The notes below the pieces were generated by a model. That model was given only the letters and a program-made list of their open reading frames with translations. It was not told where the DNA came from and made no database searches. A stretch of 64,000 bases of DNA, taken from Holophagaceae bacterium. GTDB taxonomy: Bacteria; Acidobacteriota; Holophagae; Holophagales; Holophagaceae. Position 1 is the first letter of the stretch; each line of letters starts with the position of its first letter. Below are positions 30,901 through 41,427 of the stretch, one piece after another. Made by a program: the position numbers and the translations under genes. Where the stretch lies: assembly GCA_016710635.1 (NCBI GenBank), contig JADJVL010000011.1:62001-126000 (forward strand). The letters are read 5' to 3'.

Positions 30901-31247
30901 TCCGTACCTCCGTCCGCCCAGGGGAAGGGCGGTCATCAATTGAAGAAACTGCACCGGGCTTGAATGATTCCAGGGCCCGCGCAGGCGGTCTTGAGTTGTC
31001 AACAGATAGGGAAGGACTCTACCTCCGGAAGGGCCGAAAGACAAGTCCTGCGGGCCTTTCGCAGGCCTCGGGCAGCTTCCCGGCCCCGGCGCTTTCGTGC
31101 TTGGAGTCACGCACCCGGCGTGGTATCCCTACATTGATTTGGCCTTATGGCCAGCGACGCATGGGGGGACGCGAGGATCTGGACTTGCCTGGTTCGGGCG
31201 TTCGGCGACTGGCTGCCTGTCATACATTCACAGGGGGAGGGCCGGAC
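30901..31247. promoter_or_regulatory. Divergent intergenic region between hppA and sdhCAB
   Basis: This 347-bp stretch carries the hppA ribosome binding site at its left end and the sdhC site (GGGGGAGG, 31233-31240) at its right end, so promoters for both directions should lie here. I could not pick out convincing -35/-10 pairs. No gene is evident. Confidence 0.5.
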
Positions 31248-31922
31248 ATGCCCAAGGAAGCCAGCTTCCTCGCATCCAGCATCGGCAAGAAGATCGTCAT
31301 GGCGGTCACGGGGATCATGCTCGTGGGCTTCGTGGTCGGTCACATGGCCGGGAACCTGCAGCTCTACCTGCCGGCCCACGGCGGCGAGCATCCCTTGGAC
31401 GCCTACGGGCACTTCCTGCGGACCATGCTCCACGGCGCGGGCATCTGGATCGCCCGGGGCGGCCTGCTCGTGGCGGCCCTGCTGCACATCTGGGCGGCGG
31501 TCACGCTGACGAAGATGAACATGGAGGCCCGCCCGGTGGCCTACAAGGAAGTGAAGAGCCAGGCCTCGACCCTGGCCTCGCGCAGCATGCGCGTGAGCGG
31601 CTTCATCGTCCTGTCCTTCCTGGTCTTCCACCTCCTGCACCTGACCCTCGGGAAGATCGGCCCCTTCGAGGAAGGCAAGGTCTTCCAGAACGTGGTCCAG
31701 GGCTTCCAGTCCCCCGTCATCTCGGGCTTCTACATCCTGGCGATGGTCTGCCTCTTCGGGCACCTGCGCCACGGCGTGTGGAGCATGCTGCAGACCCTTG
31801 GCCTCTCCCATCCCAGCTACAACACCCTGCGGGATCGTCTGGCATTTGGGGTCGCACTCCTCGTTGTCGGCGCCAACATCTCCTTCCCCCTCGCCGTGCT
31901 GGCGGGCTTCGTGAAGCTCTGA
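31248..31922 (+). CDS. sdhC: Succinate dehydrogenase cytochrome b subunit (first set)
   Basis: A 224-residue membrane protein of the single-subunit, di-heme b558 type with about five membrane helices. His residues suited to heme binding occur in VGHMAGN, LLHIWAA, FHLLHL and FGHLRHG. It anchors the SdhAB dimer and passes electrons to or from menaquinone. ATG 31248 follows a strong GGGGGAGG. First gene of sdhCAB. Confidence 0.88.
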   Translation: MPKEASFLASSIGKKIVMAVTGIMLVGFVVGHMAGNLQLYLPAHGGEHPLDAYGHFLRTMLHGAGIWIARGGLLVAALLHIWAAVTLTKMNMEARPVAYKEVKSQASTLASRSMRVSGFIVLSFLVFHLLHLTLGKIGPFEEGKVFQNVVQGFQSPVISGFYILAMVCLFGHLRHGVWSMLQTLGLSHPSYNTLRDRLAFGVALLVVGANISFPLAVLAGFVKL

Positions 31923-31930
31923 GGCGGACC

Positions 31931-33847
<1,917 letters not shown>

Positions 33848-33856
33848 GGAGCTGAG

Positions 33857-34642
33857 ATGAGCCATGACATGAACCTCACCCTGCAGGTCTGGCGACAGAA
33901 GAACGCCAAGGCCGAAGGCGGCTTCCAGACCATCAAGGCCCAGGCCATCAGCCCCGACATGTCCTTCCTCGAGATGCTGGACGTGGTCAACGAAGAGATC
34001 ATCAAGGACGGCAAGGATCCCATCGCCTTCGACCACGACTGTCGCGAAGGCATCTGCGGCACCTGCTCCATGGTCATCAACGGCCGCCCCCACGGCCCCA
34101 AGGAGCGCACCACCGCCTGCCAGCTCCACATGCGCAGCTTCAAGGACGGCGACGCCATCGCCATCGAGCCCTGGCGCGCCAAGGCCTTCCCGGTCCAGAA
34201 GGACCTGGTGGTGGACCGCGGCGCCTTCGACCGCATCATCGCCGCCGGCGGCTTCATCAGCGCGCCCACGGGCACCGCCCAGGACGCCAACGGCCTGCCC
34301 ATCGCCAAGGAGAACGCGGACCTCGCCATGGACGCCGCGGCCTGCATCGGATGCGGCGCCTGCGTGGCCGCCTGCCCCAACGCCTCGGCCATGCTCTTCG
34401 TCAGCGCCAAAGTGAGCCACCTGGGCCTCCTGCCCCAGGGCCAGCCCGAGCGCTTCATCCGCGTGCGGGACATGGTGGCCCAGATGGACGCCGAGGAATT
34501 CGGCACCTGCACCAACCACGGGGAGTGCGAAGCCGCCTGCCCCAAGGGCATCAGCCTGGAGAACATCGCCCGCATGAACCGGGACTACCTCAAGGGCAAG
34601 CTCATCGAGCGCCCCGCGGTGGCCGGCGGCGGGGGCGTCTAG
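33857..34642 (+). CDS. sdhB: Succinate dehydrogenase/fumarate reductase iron-sulfur subunit (first set)
   Basis: A 261-residue protein carrying a plant-type [2Fe-2S] site (CREGICGTCSMVING plus a later Cys in TTACQLH) and two C-terminal Cys clusters (CIGCGACVAACPN, CTNHGECEAACPK) for the [4Fe-4S] and [3Fe-4S] centres. It relays electrons between SdhA and the heme subunit. Nine bp after sdhA; completes a full set. Confidence 0.94.
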   Translation: MSHDMNLTLQVWRQKNAKAEGGFQTIKAQAISPDMSFLEMLDVVNEEIIKDGKDPIAFDHDCREGICGTCSMVINGRPHGPKERTTACQLHMRSFKDGDAIAIEPWRAKAFPVQKDLVVDRGAFDRIIAAGGFISAPTGTAQDANGLPIAKENADLAMDAAACIGCGACVAACPNASAMLFVSAKVSHLGLLPQGQPERFIRVRDMVAQMDAEEFGTCTNHGECEAACPKGISLENIARMNRDYLKGKLIERPAVAGGGGV

Positions 34643-34743
34643 GCGCGCCGCCAGCCGAGGCGGAGTCCCGGTCCCGGCCCGCTCGGGCCTGCCTGGGCCG
34701 ATGCCCGCTGGAGAACCGGCTCCAATGCCTATAGCCTGAACCC

Positions 34744-35436
34744 ATGGCCTCCTCCCGCCACCACTTCCTGCTGCGCCGCATCCACAGCCTCATGGGGCTG
34801 CTGCCGGTGGGCGGCTTCGTGGTCCTCCACCTCCTGGAAAACGCCCGGGCCCGCCTCGGCCCCGCGGCCTACGACCACATGCAGTCCGTGAAGGACAACT
34901 CGGCCTGGATGCCCATCCTGACCTGGGGCTTCGTCTTCGTTCCCATCACCTACCACGCCTGCTACGGCATCTTCATCGCGTCCCAGAGCCGGCGCACCCT
35001 GAGCCTGGGAATCTACAACCAGGGCGGCACCTGGCGCTTCTGGATGCAGCGGGTGTCGGGGCTCCTGCTCCTGGCCTTCCTCGTCTTCCATGTCTGGGAG
35101 ACCCGCATCCACAGCCAGGGCCTGCCGACTTACGCCTGGATGTCGGACCTCTTCAACACGCGTCCCTGGGTCCGCCCCCTCTACATCCTGGGCATCATCG
35201 CCGCCGCGTACCATTTCGCCAACGGCCTCTGGAGCGCCTCCATCGTGTGGGGCCTCGCCGTGCGCGAACGCAGCCAGCGGGCGGTGCTGAGGTTCGTCTC
35301 CGTGCCGGTCTTCCTGCTGGTGGCGGGGCTGGGCTGCTACGCACTCTTCCAGTTCAAGCCCCAGCCCCGGCTCTCGCGCCTGCTCGGCGAAGATTCCGGC
35401 CCGGCCTCCGCTCCCGTCCAGGGGCTGCCCCGCTGA
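34744..35436 (+). CDS. sdhC: Succinate dehydrogenase cytochrome b558 subunit (second set)
   Basis: A 230-residue protein much closer to B. subtilis SdhC than the first set is. RRIHSLMGLLPVG, ITYHACYGIF, FHVWETRIHSQ and YHFANGLWS match its four heme-ligand His contexts, so two hemes b and menaquinone reduction are expected. It starts 101 bp after sdhB of the first set and overlaps the next gene by 1 bp. Confidence 0.9.
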   Translation: MASSRHHFLLRRIHSLMGLLPVGGFVVLHLLENARARLGPAAYDHMQSVKDNSAWMPILTWGFVFVPITYHACYGIFIASQSRRTLSLGIYNQGGTWRFWMQRVSGLLLLAFLVFHVWETRIHSQGLPTYAWMSDLFNTRPWVRPLYILGIIAAAYHFANGLWSASIVWGLAVRERSQRAVLRFVSVPVFLLVAGLGCYALFQFKPQPRLSRLLGEDSGPASAPVQGLPR

Positions 35437-36929
35437 TGGCCGCGGGTTCCGCGTCCAATCCTTGCCGCGTGCTGGTCATCGGCGCCGGCATGGCGGGCCT
35501 CACCGCGGCCCTGTCGGCCCTGGAGCGCGGGGCCTCGGTGGTCCTGCTCTCCCGCTTTCCGGCCACCCGCAGCCCCAGCTCGGCGTTCAAGGGAGGCTTC
35601 AACGCCGCGGAAGGGTCCGCCGAGGTCGAAATCCACGTGGCGGACGCGCTGGCCCATGGCGGTCCCGGCACCTCGGAAGCCATGGCCCGAAGCCGTGCCC
35701 AGGCCGCGGGCGGCCTGGCGGAGTGGCTCGCCCGGCAGGGGCTGCCCTTCGATCGGGACGGCGCGGGCTTCCTCCGCCAGAGCCTGCCCGGCTCCTCCCG
35801 GCCCCGGACCCTTAGCGCCGGCGCGGCCTTCGGCCGTCAGCTCATCCACGCCCTCGACGGTCAGGTCCGCCGCTTCGAGCGGGCGGGACGGCTGGAGCGC
35901 GCCGACGGCTGGCACCTCGCGGAACTGATCCTTGATGATGAAGGCCGCTGTCGGGGCGCGGTGGCGGTGCACCTGCATACCCTCGAAGCCCGGGCCTTCT
36001 CTGCGGACGCGGTGGTGCTGGCGGCCGGCGGCGCGGGGTGGCTGGTCAAGCCCACCGCCTGCGCCCTCGATTGCGATGGCGCCGCGGTGGGCCTCGCGCA
36101 CCGGCACGGGGCGCGCCTCCAGGACGCCGACCGGCTGGCCTGGCATCCGTCCGTGCCGGGCCCCGACAAGGACCTGGCGGTGCCGCCCCTGCTGCTGGTC
36201 CAGGGGGCCAAGGCCACGGAGGACACGCTGGACCTGCGCGGCCTGGGCAAGCCCGCGTGGAAGCGCTGGGGTGGAAGCTTCCCCAGGCTCGCGGCGGCCT
36301 TTTCAGGAAAGAACCCCGCCGGGGAGCTGTTGCCCCTGCGTTCCGCCGTGGTGGGCAGCCTCGGCGGTCTGCGGGTGGACGAGGACATGGCCACGGACCT
36401 GCCCGGCCTCCTCGCCGCGGGGGAGGCCGCCAGTGGCGGCTTCGGGGCGCGGGCGCTGCCTGGGGACGAGGCCCTGGCCTGGCTCCATCAGGCCCAGGTC
36501 GCGGGCCGGAGCGCCGCAGGCGCAAAGGTCCGGGAGGCGGAGCCTGCGGAGGCCCTCCGGGCCCAGGAAGCGACGGTCTTGCGTCTGCGGGCCGTCCACG
36601 CCGCCCATGGCTCGACTTCGCCGGGAGGCCTGCTCGCCGAACTCTCCCAGGAGCTGACCCTCGCCCTGGGCCCCGGCGGATCGCTGGAGGCCGTGAACGC
36701 GCTGGAAGGACTGGCCGCACGCGTCGAATCTGATCTGTGGGTCAAGGATCGCAGCCTGGTGGCCAACGCGGGGACCCTCGCCGCCCTGGATCTGCCCGCC
36801 TCCCTGGCCTGGGCCCGCAGCGTGGTTGCCACCGCCGCGGCCCGGAGGACGGCGCCACCGGACGTGGTCCTGAACGCCGCCTGGACCGGCGCCGGTCCCC
36901 GGATCGCCGCGGAAGGGGTGGGCGCGTGA
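35436..36929 (+). CDS. SdhA-like flavoprotein with degenerate active site (second set)
   Basis: A 497-residue paralogue, shorter than SdhA (about 580-640). The FAD fold is intact (VLVIGAGMAGLTAALSALERG; DAVVLAAGGAG) and the frame aligns well with B. subtilis SdhA around QLIHALDGQVRRFERAG. Key positions have changed: the covalent-FAD His in SHSVCAQGG is Pro (RSPSSAFKGG), RGEGGRVW is missing, and HYSMGGLWVD has become VVGSLGGLRVD without its His. HPS replaces HPT. It is flanked by normal SdhC and SdhB partners, overlapping both, and has no frameshift or stop, so it seems maintained for another substrate or role. Confidence 0.82.
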   Translation: MAAGSASNPCRVLVIGAGMAGLTAALSALERGASVVLLSRFPATRSPSSAFKGGFNAAEGSAEVEIHVADALAHGGPGTSEAMARSRAQAAGGLAEWLARQGLPFDRDGAGFLRQSLPGSSRPRTLSAGAAFGRQLIHALDGQVRRFERAGRLERADGWHLAELILDDEGRCRGAVAVHLHTLEARAFSADAVVLAAGGAGWLVKPTACALDCDGAAVGLAHRHGARLQDADRLAWHPSVPGPDKDLAVPPLLLVQGAKATEDTLDLRGLGKPAWKRWGGSFPRLAAAFSGKNPAGELLPLRSAVVGSLGGLRVDEDMATDLPGLLAAGEAASGGFGARALPGDEALAWLHQAQVAGRSAAGAKVREAEPAEALRAQEATVLRLRAVHAAHGSTSPGGLLAELSQELTLALGPGGSLEAVNALEGLAARVESDLWVKDRSLVANAGTLAALDLPASLAWARSVVATAAARRTAPPDVVLNAAWTGAGPRIAAEGVGA

Positions 36930-37630
36930 AGACCCGGCTCCGCATCCGCCGCCAGGACGGCCCCGGACAGGCCTCCCGCTGGGAGGTCCGCGAAATCCAT
37001 CACGAGGAAGGGCACACCGTGCTGAGCGCCCTCATGGAGCGCAACTCGGAAGTGCCCCCGGTGGCCCTGGAAGCCTCCTGCCTGGAGGAAGCCTGCGGCA
37101 GCTGCGCCATGCTCATCAATGGCCGGGCGCGCCTCGCCTGCGGCACCCTGCTGGAAGGCCTGGCGGACAAGGATGGCCTGGTCACTGTGGAGCCCCTCTC
37201 CAAATTCCCCGTGGTGCGGGACCTGGTGGTGGACCGGGGACGGGTGCGGGCGGACCTGCTCCACATGGACGCCACCCTTGGGGAGACCCGGATCGGCGAT
37301 CCCTCGCGGGTCCAGGACCTCGCGGCCTGCGTGGCCTGCGGGGCCTGCCTGGAAGCCTGCCCGAACTACGGCGCCAGCGAAGCCCGGGGCGTGCCCTTCA
37401 TCGGCGCGGTGGTGCTCCACGAATCCCGCCTGGCCAACCTGCTGGGCGTGGACAAGGTGGACCGCGCGGTGCGCCTGGAGGCCCTCATGGGCAACGGCGG
37501 CATCGCGGACTGCGGCAATGTGCAGAACTGCGTGAACGCCTGCCCCAAGGACATTCCGCTGGCGGAGAGCATCGCCGAGCTGGGGCGGGACACCACGGTC
37601 CACGCCATCAAGCGCTGGCTTTTCCGCTAG
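36926..37630 (+). CDS. sdhB: Succinate dehydrogenase iron-sulfur subunit (second set)
   Basis: A 234-residue protein of the B. subtilis type: CLEEACGSCAMLINGRARLAC for [2Fe-2S], KFPVVRDLVVDR, then CVACGACLEACPN and CGNVQNCVNACPK for the two remaining clusters. All Cys ligands are present, so electron transfer should work. GTG 36926 overlaps the stop of the flavoprotein gene (GTGA). It ends 10 bp from the convergent methyltransferase gene. Confidence 0.9.
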   Translation: MKTRLRIRRQDGPGQASRWEVREIHHEEGHTVLSALMERNSEVPPVALEASCLEEACGSCAMLINGRARLACGTLLEGLADKDGLVTVEPLSKFPVVRDLVVDRGRVRADLLHMDATLGETRIGDPSRVQDLAACVACGACLEACPNYGASEARGVPFIGAVVLHESRLANLLGVDKVDRAVRLEALMGNGGIADCGNVQNCVNACPKDIPLAESIAELGRDTTVHAIKRWLFR

Positions 37631-37640
37631 GCCGCGGGCC

Positions 37641-38387
37641 TCACCCTTTCGCGGTCTTGCGGCCCTTGGCGAAGCCGCGCATGTGGGCCATCACCGTAGG
37701 TTCCTGGACCAGCTTCCACATCCTGATGTCCTCGAAGCCCGCGGCGGCGACCATGTTGCCCATGCAGTCGAGGGTGGGCACCCACCAGTTCGTGGGGTTG
37801 TCGCCGTACTCGTCGCCGGGGTAGAACTCCATCACCATCTGGCCGCCGGGATAGCCCTTCCCGACGCCGCCGTTGTAGGGGCTGAAGTCGTCCAGGATGG
37901 CGCTTTCCACGAAGATCTCCCCGTCGCAGAGGGCCGCGAGCCGGTCGAGGGCCAGGAGCGGATGGCGCAGGTGGTAGAGGACGCCGAAGCAGAAGACCAC
38001 GTCGAAGCGGCCCAGGACCGACTCCGTGGCCGAGTAGACGTCCAGCTCCAGGCGCCGGCAGCGGTCCTCTCCATGGCCCAGGGCTTCCCGGCAGAGGTCG
38101 AAGTTCTCCCAGGCCCGCCGGTCCTCGTTGCCGAGGCGGCCGAGGAAGTCGGAGAAGTCGTCGATGGCGACCACTTCCCGGGCGCCCCGCTTCAGGGCCT
38201 CGAAGGACCAGTAGCCGTCCCAGGCGCCCACGTCCAGGACCCGGAGGCCGTCCAGGCGCTCGGGGATGTCGTAGAAGTGGGGCTGGAGGGGCGCCCAGCC
38301 CGGGGTCACGACGCCGTCCGTCAGTTCGATGCGGTGATACCAGTAGGGAAGGGCCTGCACGGCCGCTTCGAGCTGCGCCTTGTCCAC
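37641..38387 (-). CDS. CmoB-like (DUF1698) methyltransferase
   Basis: A 248-residue protein whose N-terminus (YWYHRIELTDGVVTPGW) and SAM site (VLDVGAWDGYWSFEALKRGA) are typical of the tRNA (mo5U34) methyltransferase-like family. CmoB uses carboxy-SAM on tRNA wobble uridine; this shorter form lacks the CmoB N-terminal domain, so it may act on a small molecule. It lies 36 bp after phhB on the same strand. Confidence 0.75.
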   Translation of the reverse strand: MDKAQLEAAVQALPYWYHRIELTDGVVTPGWAPLQPHFYDIPERLDGLRVLDVGAWDGYWSFEALKRGAREVVAIDDFSDFLGRLGNEDRRAWENFDLCREALGHGEDRCRRLELDVYSATESVLGRFDVVFCFGVLYHLRHPLLALDRLAALCDGEIFVESAILDDFSPYNGGVGKGYPGGQMVMEFYPGDEYGDNPTNWWVPTLDCMGNMVAAAGFEDIRMWKLVQEPTVMAHMRGFAKGRKTAKG

Positions 38388-38423
38388 CGCGACTCCTCAA
38401 AATCCCAGTCTAGGGGCAACCCC

Positions 38424-38681
38424 TCAGACGCCGAAGGGCTTGAGGGCTTCGTCGATGGCCGCCGCCAGGGCGTGGTCCTTGCCCGTCACGCCGCCGGCGT
38501 CGTGGGTGGTGAGCCGGATCCGCACATAGCCCCACCCGAAGGCCAGGTCCGGGTGGTGGTTCAAGGCCTCCGCCGGGCCCACCAGGACGCTCACCATGTT
38601 GTAGGCCGTGAGGAAATCCGAAGTGCGGATCTCCCGGCAGAGGGCGTTCTCCTGCTGGATCCAGCCGGTCGGGGTAGTCAT
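38424..38681 (-). CDS. phhB: Pterin-4a-carbinolamine dehydratase
   Basis: An 85-residue protein that regenerates tetrahydrobiopterin-type cofactor after phenylalanine hydroxylation. The NHHPDLAFGWGYVRIRLTTHD segment carries the family His-His-Pro motif; a KDHALAAAID helix follows. ATG 38681 overlaps the phhA stop, which fixes the start and shows coupling to the hydroxylase. Confidence 0.9.
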   Translation of the reverse strand: MTTPTGWIQQENALCREIRTSDFLTAYNMVSVLVGPAEALNHHPDLAFGWGYVRIRLTTHDAGGVTGKDHALAAAIDEALKPFGV

Positions 38682-40288
38682 GGGTGCGCTCCTGCGGTGG
38701 GGCGGGCTCCCGCGGCGGGCTGCAGGAGCTCTTCGGCCTCCTCCAGCAGCAGCCAATCATCGGCCTTCCGGGCCTCCTCGGCAATGCGGCCAACGGCGGC
38801 GGAGTCCAGGCCGCCGTCCGCCCGCATCCGGGCCAGGGCCGCATAGGCCGCCGCCAGGCGCTCCGGGAGGGCTTCGGCCTTCCGGGCCCGGGCTTCGGCC
38901 TCCGCTTCGCCTTCCGCGAAGACGTTGCAGGCGCCGAACCAGGCGTCCCAGGCGCCGGGATCCGCCGGCCCGCCGGCCACCGAGGGCAGGCCCGCGCTCA
39001 GGAAGAGCAGCGTCCAGGACGGCACGTCCAGGGGCCGTCCATCCAGGTGCGCCCGCAGGTTGATGACTTCGTGGTCCCCGACCTTGTGCCCCGTCAGGAA
39101 GAGGCCACTGGGCAGCTCGAGGCTGAAGGGCCCGCGCGCGGGCAGCGCGCCCCGGCCGAAGGCCACCAGGGCCTCACCGGCCCAGGGCCGGCCCTCCGCC
39201 TTCCCTTCCCGGGAAAGGAGCATGGGGCCTTCCATCCGGGCAAGGGCGGTGGCGAGGTCCGGGGCGACGGGTCGGCCGTGGTGGAGCCCGGCCACCTTGC
39301 CGCTGAGCTCCAGGCCGTCCGAAAGGACGAGGTGGTTGAGGGTGCGGGCTCGCAACGCCTCCTCCAGGCCATGGTCGCCGCCACGCTTCCAGGCCAGGGT
39401 GGCCTCGAAGGCCTCCAGGACCTCGAAGAGGTGCTCGAAGTCCCGCGCCACGAAGAGCTGCGGCTGCATGCGGGTGATGTCGAATTCCGTGTCGGCGCAG
39501 GCCAGGCCGTGGGGCACCTTCCGCACGGACTCCGAAAGGCAGTGCTCCGCTTCGCCGATGGAGGAGAGCAGTCCGGCGCCATAGATCTTCGGCGCGGCCA
39601 GTTCCCCCACCAGGCCGTATTCGGCGGTCCACCAGTAGAGGCGGGAGGCCCGGGTGTTCTCGCTCACGTAGCGCCGGCTGGCGGAGGCCGCGTGCAGGCG
39701 CTCCTCGGCGTGGGCGACGTCCTCCGCCGTCGCGGCGGGATCCTCCTTCACCACGCTGAGGTTGCGGATGGCCTGGAAGACCGCCTCGTCCTCCACCGAC
39801 GCGATGGCCTTGAAGCCCGCGACCCCGCAACGCCGGAGGTATTCGGCGTAGCGGGCGTCCGCCAGGATGGGCGCATGGCCTGCGCTTTCGTGGATGATGT
39901 CCGGGGCCGGCGTGTACGCGACGTGTTCGAAGGTGCGGATGTCCGCGGCGATGGCCAGCACGCGCAGGGACTGCAGTTCCGTGAACACCGCGGGGGGGAT
40001 GAAGCCCCGCACCGCCACGGCGCTCCAGCCGATGCCGGCGAGCTTCGCGTTCATCTCGTCCAGGCTGGGGATGCGCTCCATGCCGATGCCGGTGGCTTCA
40101 AGGCCCTGGAGGTAGCTGCCGTGGGCCTTGTCCTTGAGGTGCCCGGTCAGACGGCGGAGGATGTGCCGCCACACCGCGTGGTCCCGCGGGGTGTAGGCCT
40201 CGTAGTCCTGGGCCACCACGAAGCGGCGGAGGTGGGTGGGCAGCCGGTCGATCGCCGCCTGCGTCGGCGTGGCCTGGGTCACGGTCAT
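38678..40288 (-). CDS. phhA: Phenylalanine 4-monooxygenase, long form
   Basis: A 536-residue aromatic amino acid hydroxylase converting Phe to Tyr. The iron site is visible: IIHESAGHAP (two His) and YWWTAEYGLVGE (Glu), with PKIYGAGLLSSIGE after it. Bacterial PhhA is usually near 260-300 residues; here about 230 extra C-terminal residues follow the catalytic core, with a beta-rich part and a Glu/Ala-rich helical tail. ATG 40288 has GAGGA upstream. phhB follows with overlap; a LysR gene precedes it by 100 bp on the same strand. Confidence 0.9.
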   Translation of the reverse strand: MTVTQATPTQAAIDRLPTHLRRFVVAQDYEAYTPRDHAVWRHILRRLTGHLKDKAHGSYLQGLEATGIGMERIPSLDEMNAKLAGIGWSAVAVRGFIPPAVFTELQSLRVLAIAADIRTFEHVAYTPAPDIIHESAGHAPILADARYAEYLRRCGVAGFKAIASVEDEAVFQAIRNLSVVKEDPAATAEDVAHAEERLHAASASRRYVSENTRASRLYWWTAEYGLVGELAAPKIYGAGLLSSIGEAEHCLSESVRKVPHGLACADTEFDITRMQPQLFVARDFEHLFEVLEAFEATLAWKRGGDHGLEEALRARTLNHLVLSDGLELSGKVAGLHHGRPVAPDLATALARMEGPMLLSREGKAEGRPWAGEALVAFGRGALPARGPFSLELPSGLFLTGHKVGDHEVINLRAHLDGRPLDVPSWTLLFLSAGLPSVAGGPADPGAWDAWFGACNVFAEGEAEAEARARKAEALPERLAAAYAALARMRADGGLDSAAVGRIAEEARKADDWLLLEEAEELLQPAAGARPTAGAHP

Positions 40289-40388
40289 GGGGTCCTCGAT
40301 CTCCCAAGGTAGGCCGGCCGCCACCAATCGGAAATCCATAAAAGATCGAATCAAACGGCGGAATTACGAATAAGTCGCCAGGCCCCCT

Positions 40389-41300
40389 TCATCGCAGCCG
40401 CCGCTTCAGGAAGGCCAGGCAGGCCCTGGCCTCCGGACTGCTCCCGCCGCTGGGGGCCAGGGCCACCACGTCCACGGGCTGTGGATCCTCCTCCGCGAGC
40501 TCCCAGGCCAGGATGTCCTTGGGAAAGGGCGCCAGCCGCCGCAGGTCCGGGGCGATGGCGACGGCCTTGTAGGCGCGGAGGGCCGGATAGAGCTGGAGGA
40601 AGCTCTCCACCCGCGCCACTTCCGCCACCCGGATCCCCGCCCCGGCGAAACGGGCGGAATTCGCGCCGCCGTAGGGATCGTCCCGCAGCCAGTCCACGAA
40701 GGCCTGGCCCGCCAGGTCCTTCACCTTGAGGCGCCGCCGGGCGGCGAACCTTTCGGCGAGGGCCGAATGGGGCGAAGCCAACACCACGAAGGGCAGGTGG
40801 GCCAGGAGTTCCGGCTCCACGCCCCGGTGGGGCGGCAGGGGCGTGAAGCCGAGGGCCAGGTCCAGCTGCCGGGTCTGGACCTGCCGCACCAGGTCGAAGG
40901 CGCCGCTGAAGCTGGCTTCCAGCTTGATGCCCCGCCGGGCCATCTCCGCGGCGAGGGGCTCCAGCAGCACCGAGGACAGGGTCGGGTTGAGGCCCAGGCG
41001 CAGCCCTGGTTCGAGGGAGGCGGAATCCTGGAGGCGCTTCAGGTCCAGGGCGTGGAGAGGCGCCTGGCTCGCCGCGTAGAGGCGCTCGCCCCGGGGCGTC
41101 AGCTTGAACCGCTTGCCGGGGCCCCGCTCGATGAGGCTCTCGCCGCCGGTGACCGCGTCCTCCAGGGCCCGCAGGTGTTCGCTCACCACGGACCGGGCCA
41201 CGCCCAGGTGCTGGGCGGCGCCTTCCAGGGTGCCGGTCTCCACCGCCGCGGCGAAGGATTCGAGCCAGGTGAGGTGGCGGGGCAGCTTGCGCAGGGCCAT
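40389..41300 (-). CDS. LysR-family transcriptional regulator
   Basis: A 303-residue regulator: N-terminal winged helix-turn-helix (TGTLEGAAQHLGVARSVVSE, residues about 20-39) and a C-terminal effector domain (SASLEPGLRLGLNPTLSSVL onwards). ATG 41300 begins at the usual LysR distance from the HTH. It lies just upstream of phhA-phhB in the same direction, so control of phenylalanine hydroxylation is a reasonable guess. LysR targets are often divergent, which is not the case here. Confidence 0.87.
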   Translation of the reverse strand: MALRKLPRHLTWLESFAAAVETGTLEGAAQHLGVARSVVSEHLRALEDAVTGGESLIERGPGKRFKLTPRGERLYAASQAPLHALDLKRLQDSASLEPGLRLGLNPTLSSVLLEPLAAEMARRGIKLEASFSGAFDLVRQVQTRQLDLALGFTPLPPHRGVEPELLAHLPFVVLASPHSALAERFAARRRLKVKDLAGQAFVDWLRDDPYGGANSARFAGAGIRVAEVARVESFLQLYPALRAYKAVAIAPDLRRLAPFPKDILAWELAEEDPQPVDVVALAPSGGSSPEARACLAFLKRRLR

Positions 41301-41427
41301 GGACCGCCTCGCAGGGAAAGGGTGACGACGAAGGGAGCGGGTTTGGTCGGATTTTCGCACAATCCGCCGCTTCCGCTGACCGCATTCCCGGTTGGGTCCT
41401 GGGCGGGACGACCGGAGAATGGCAGCC

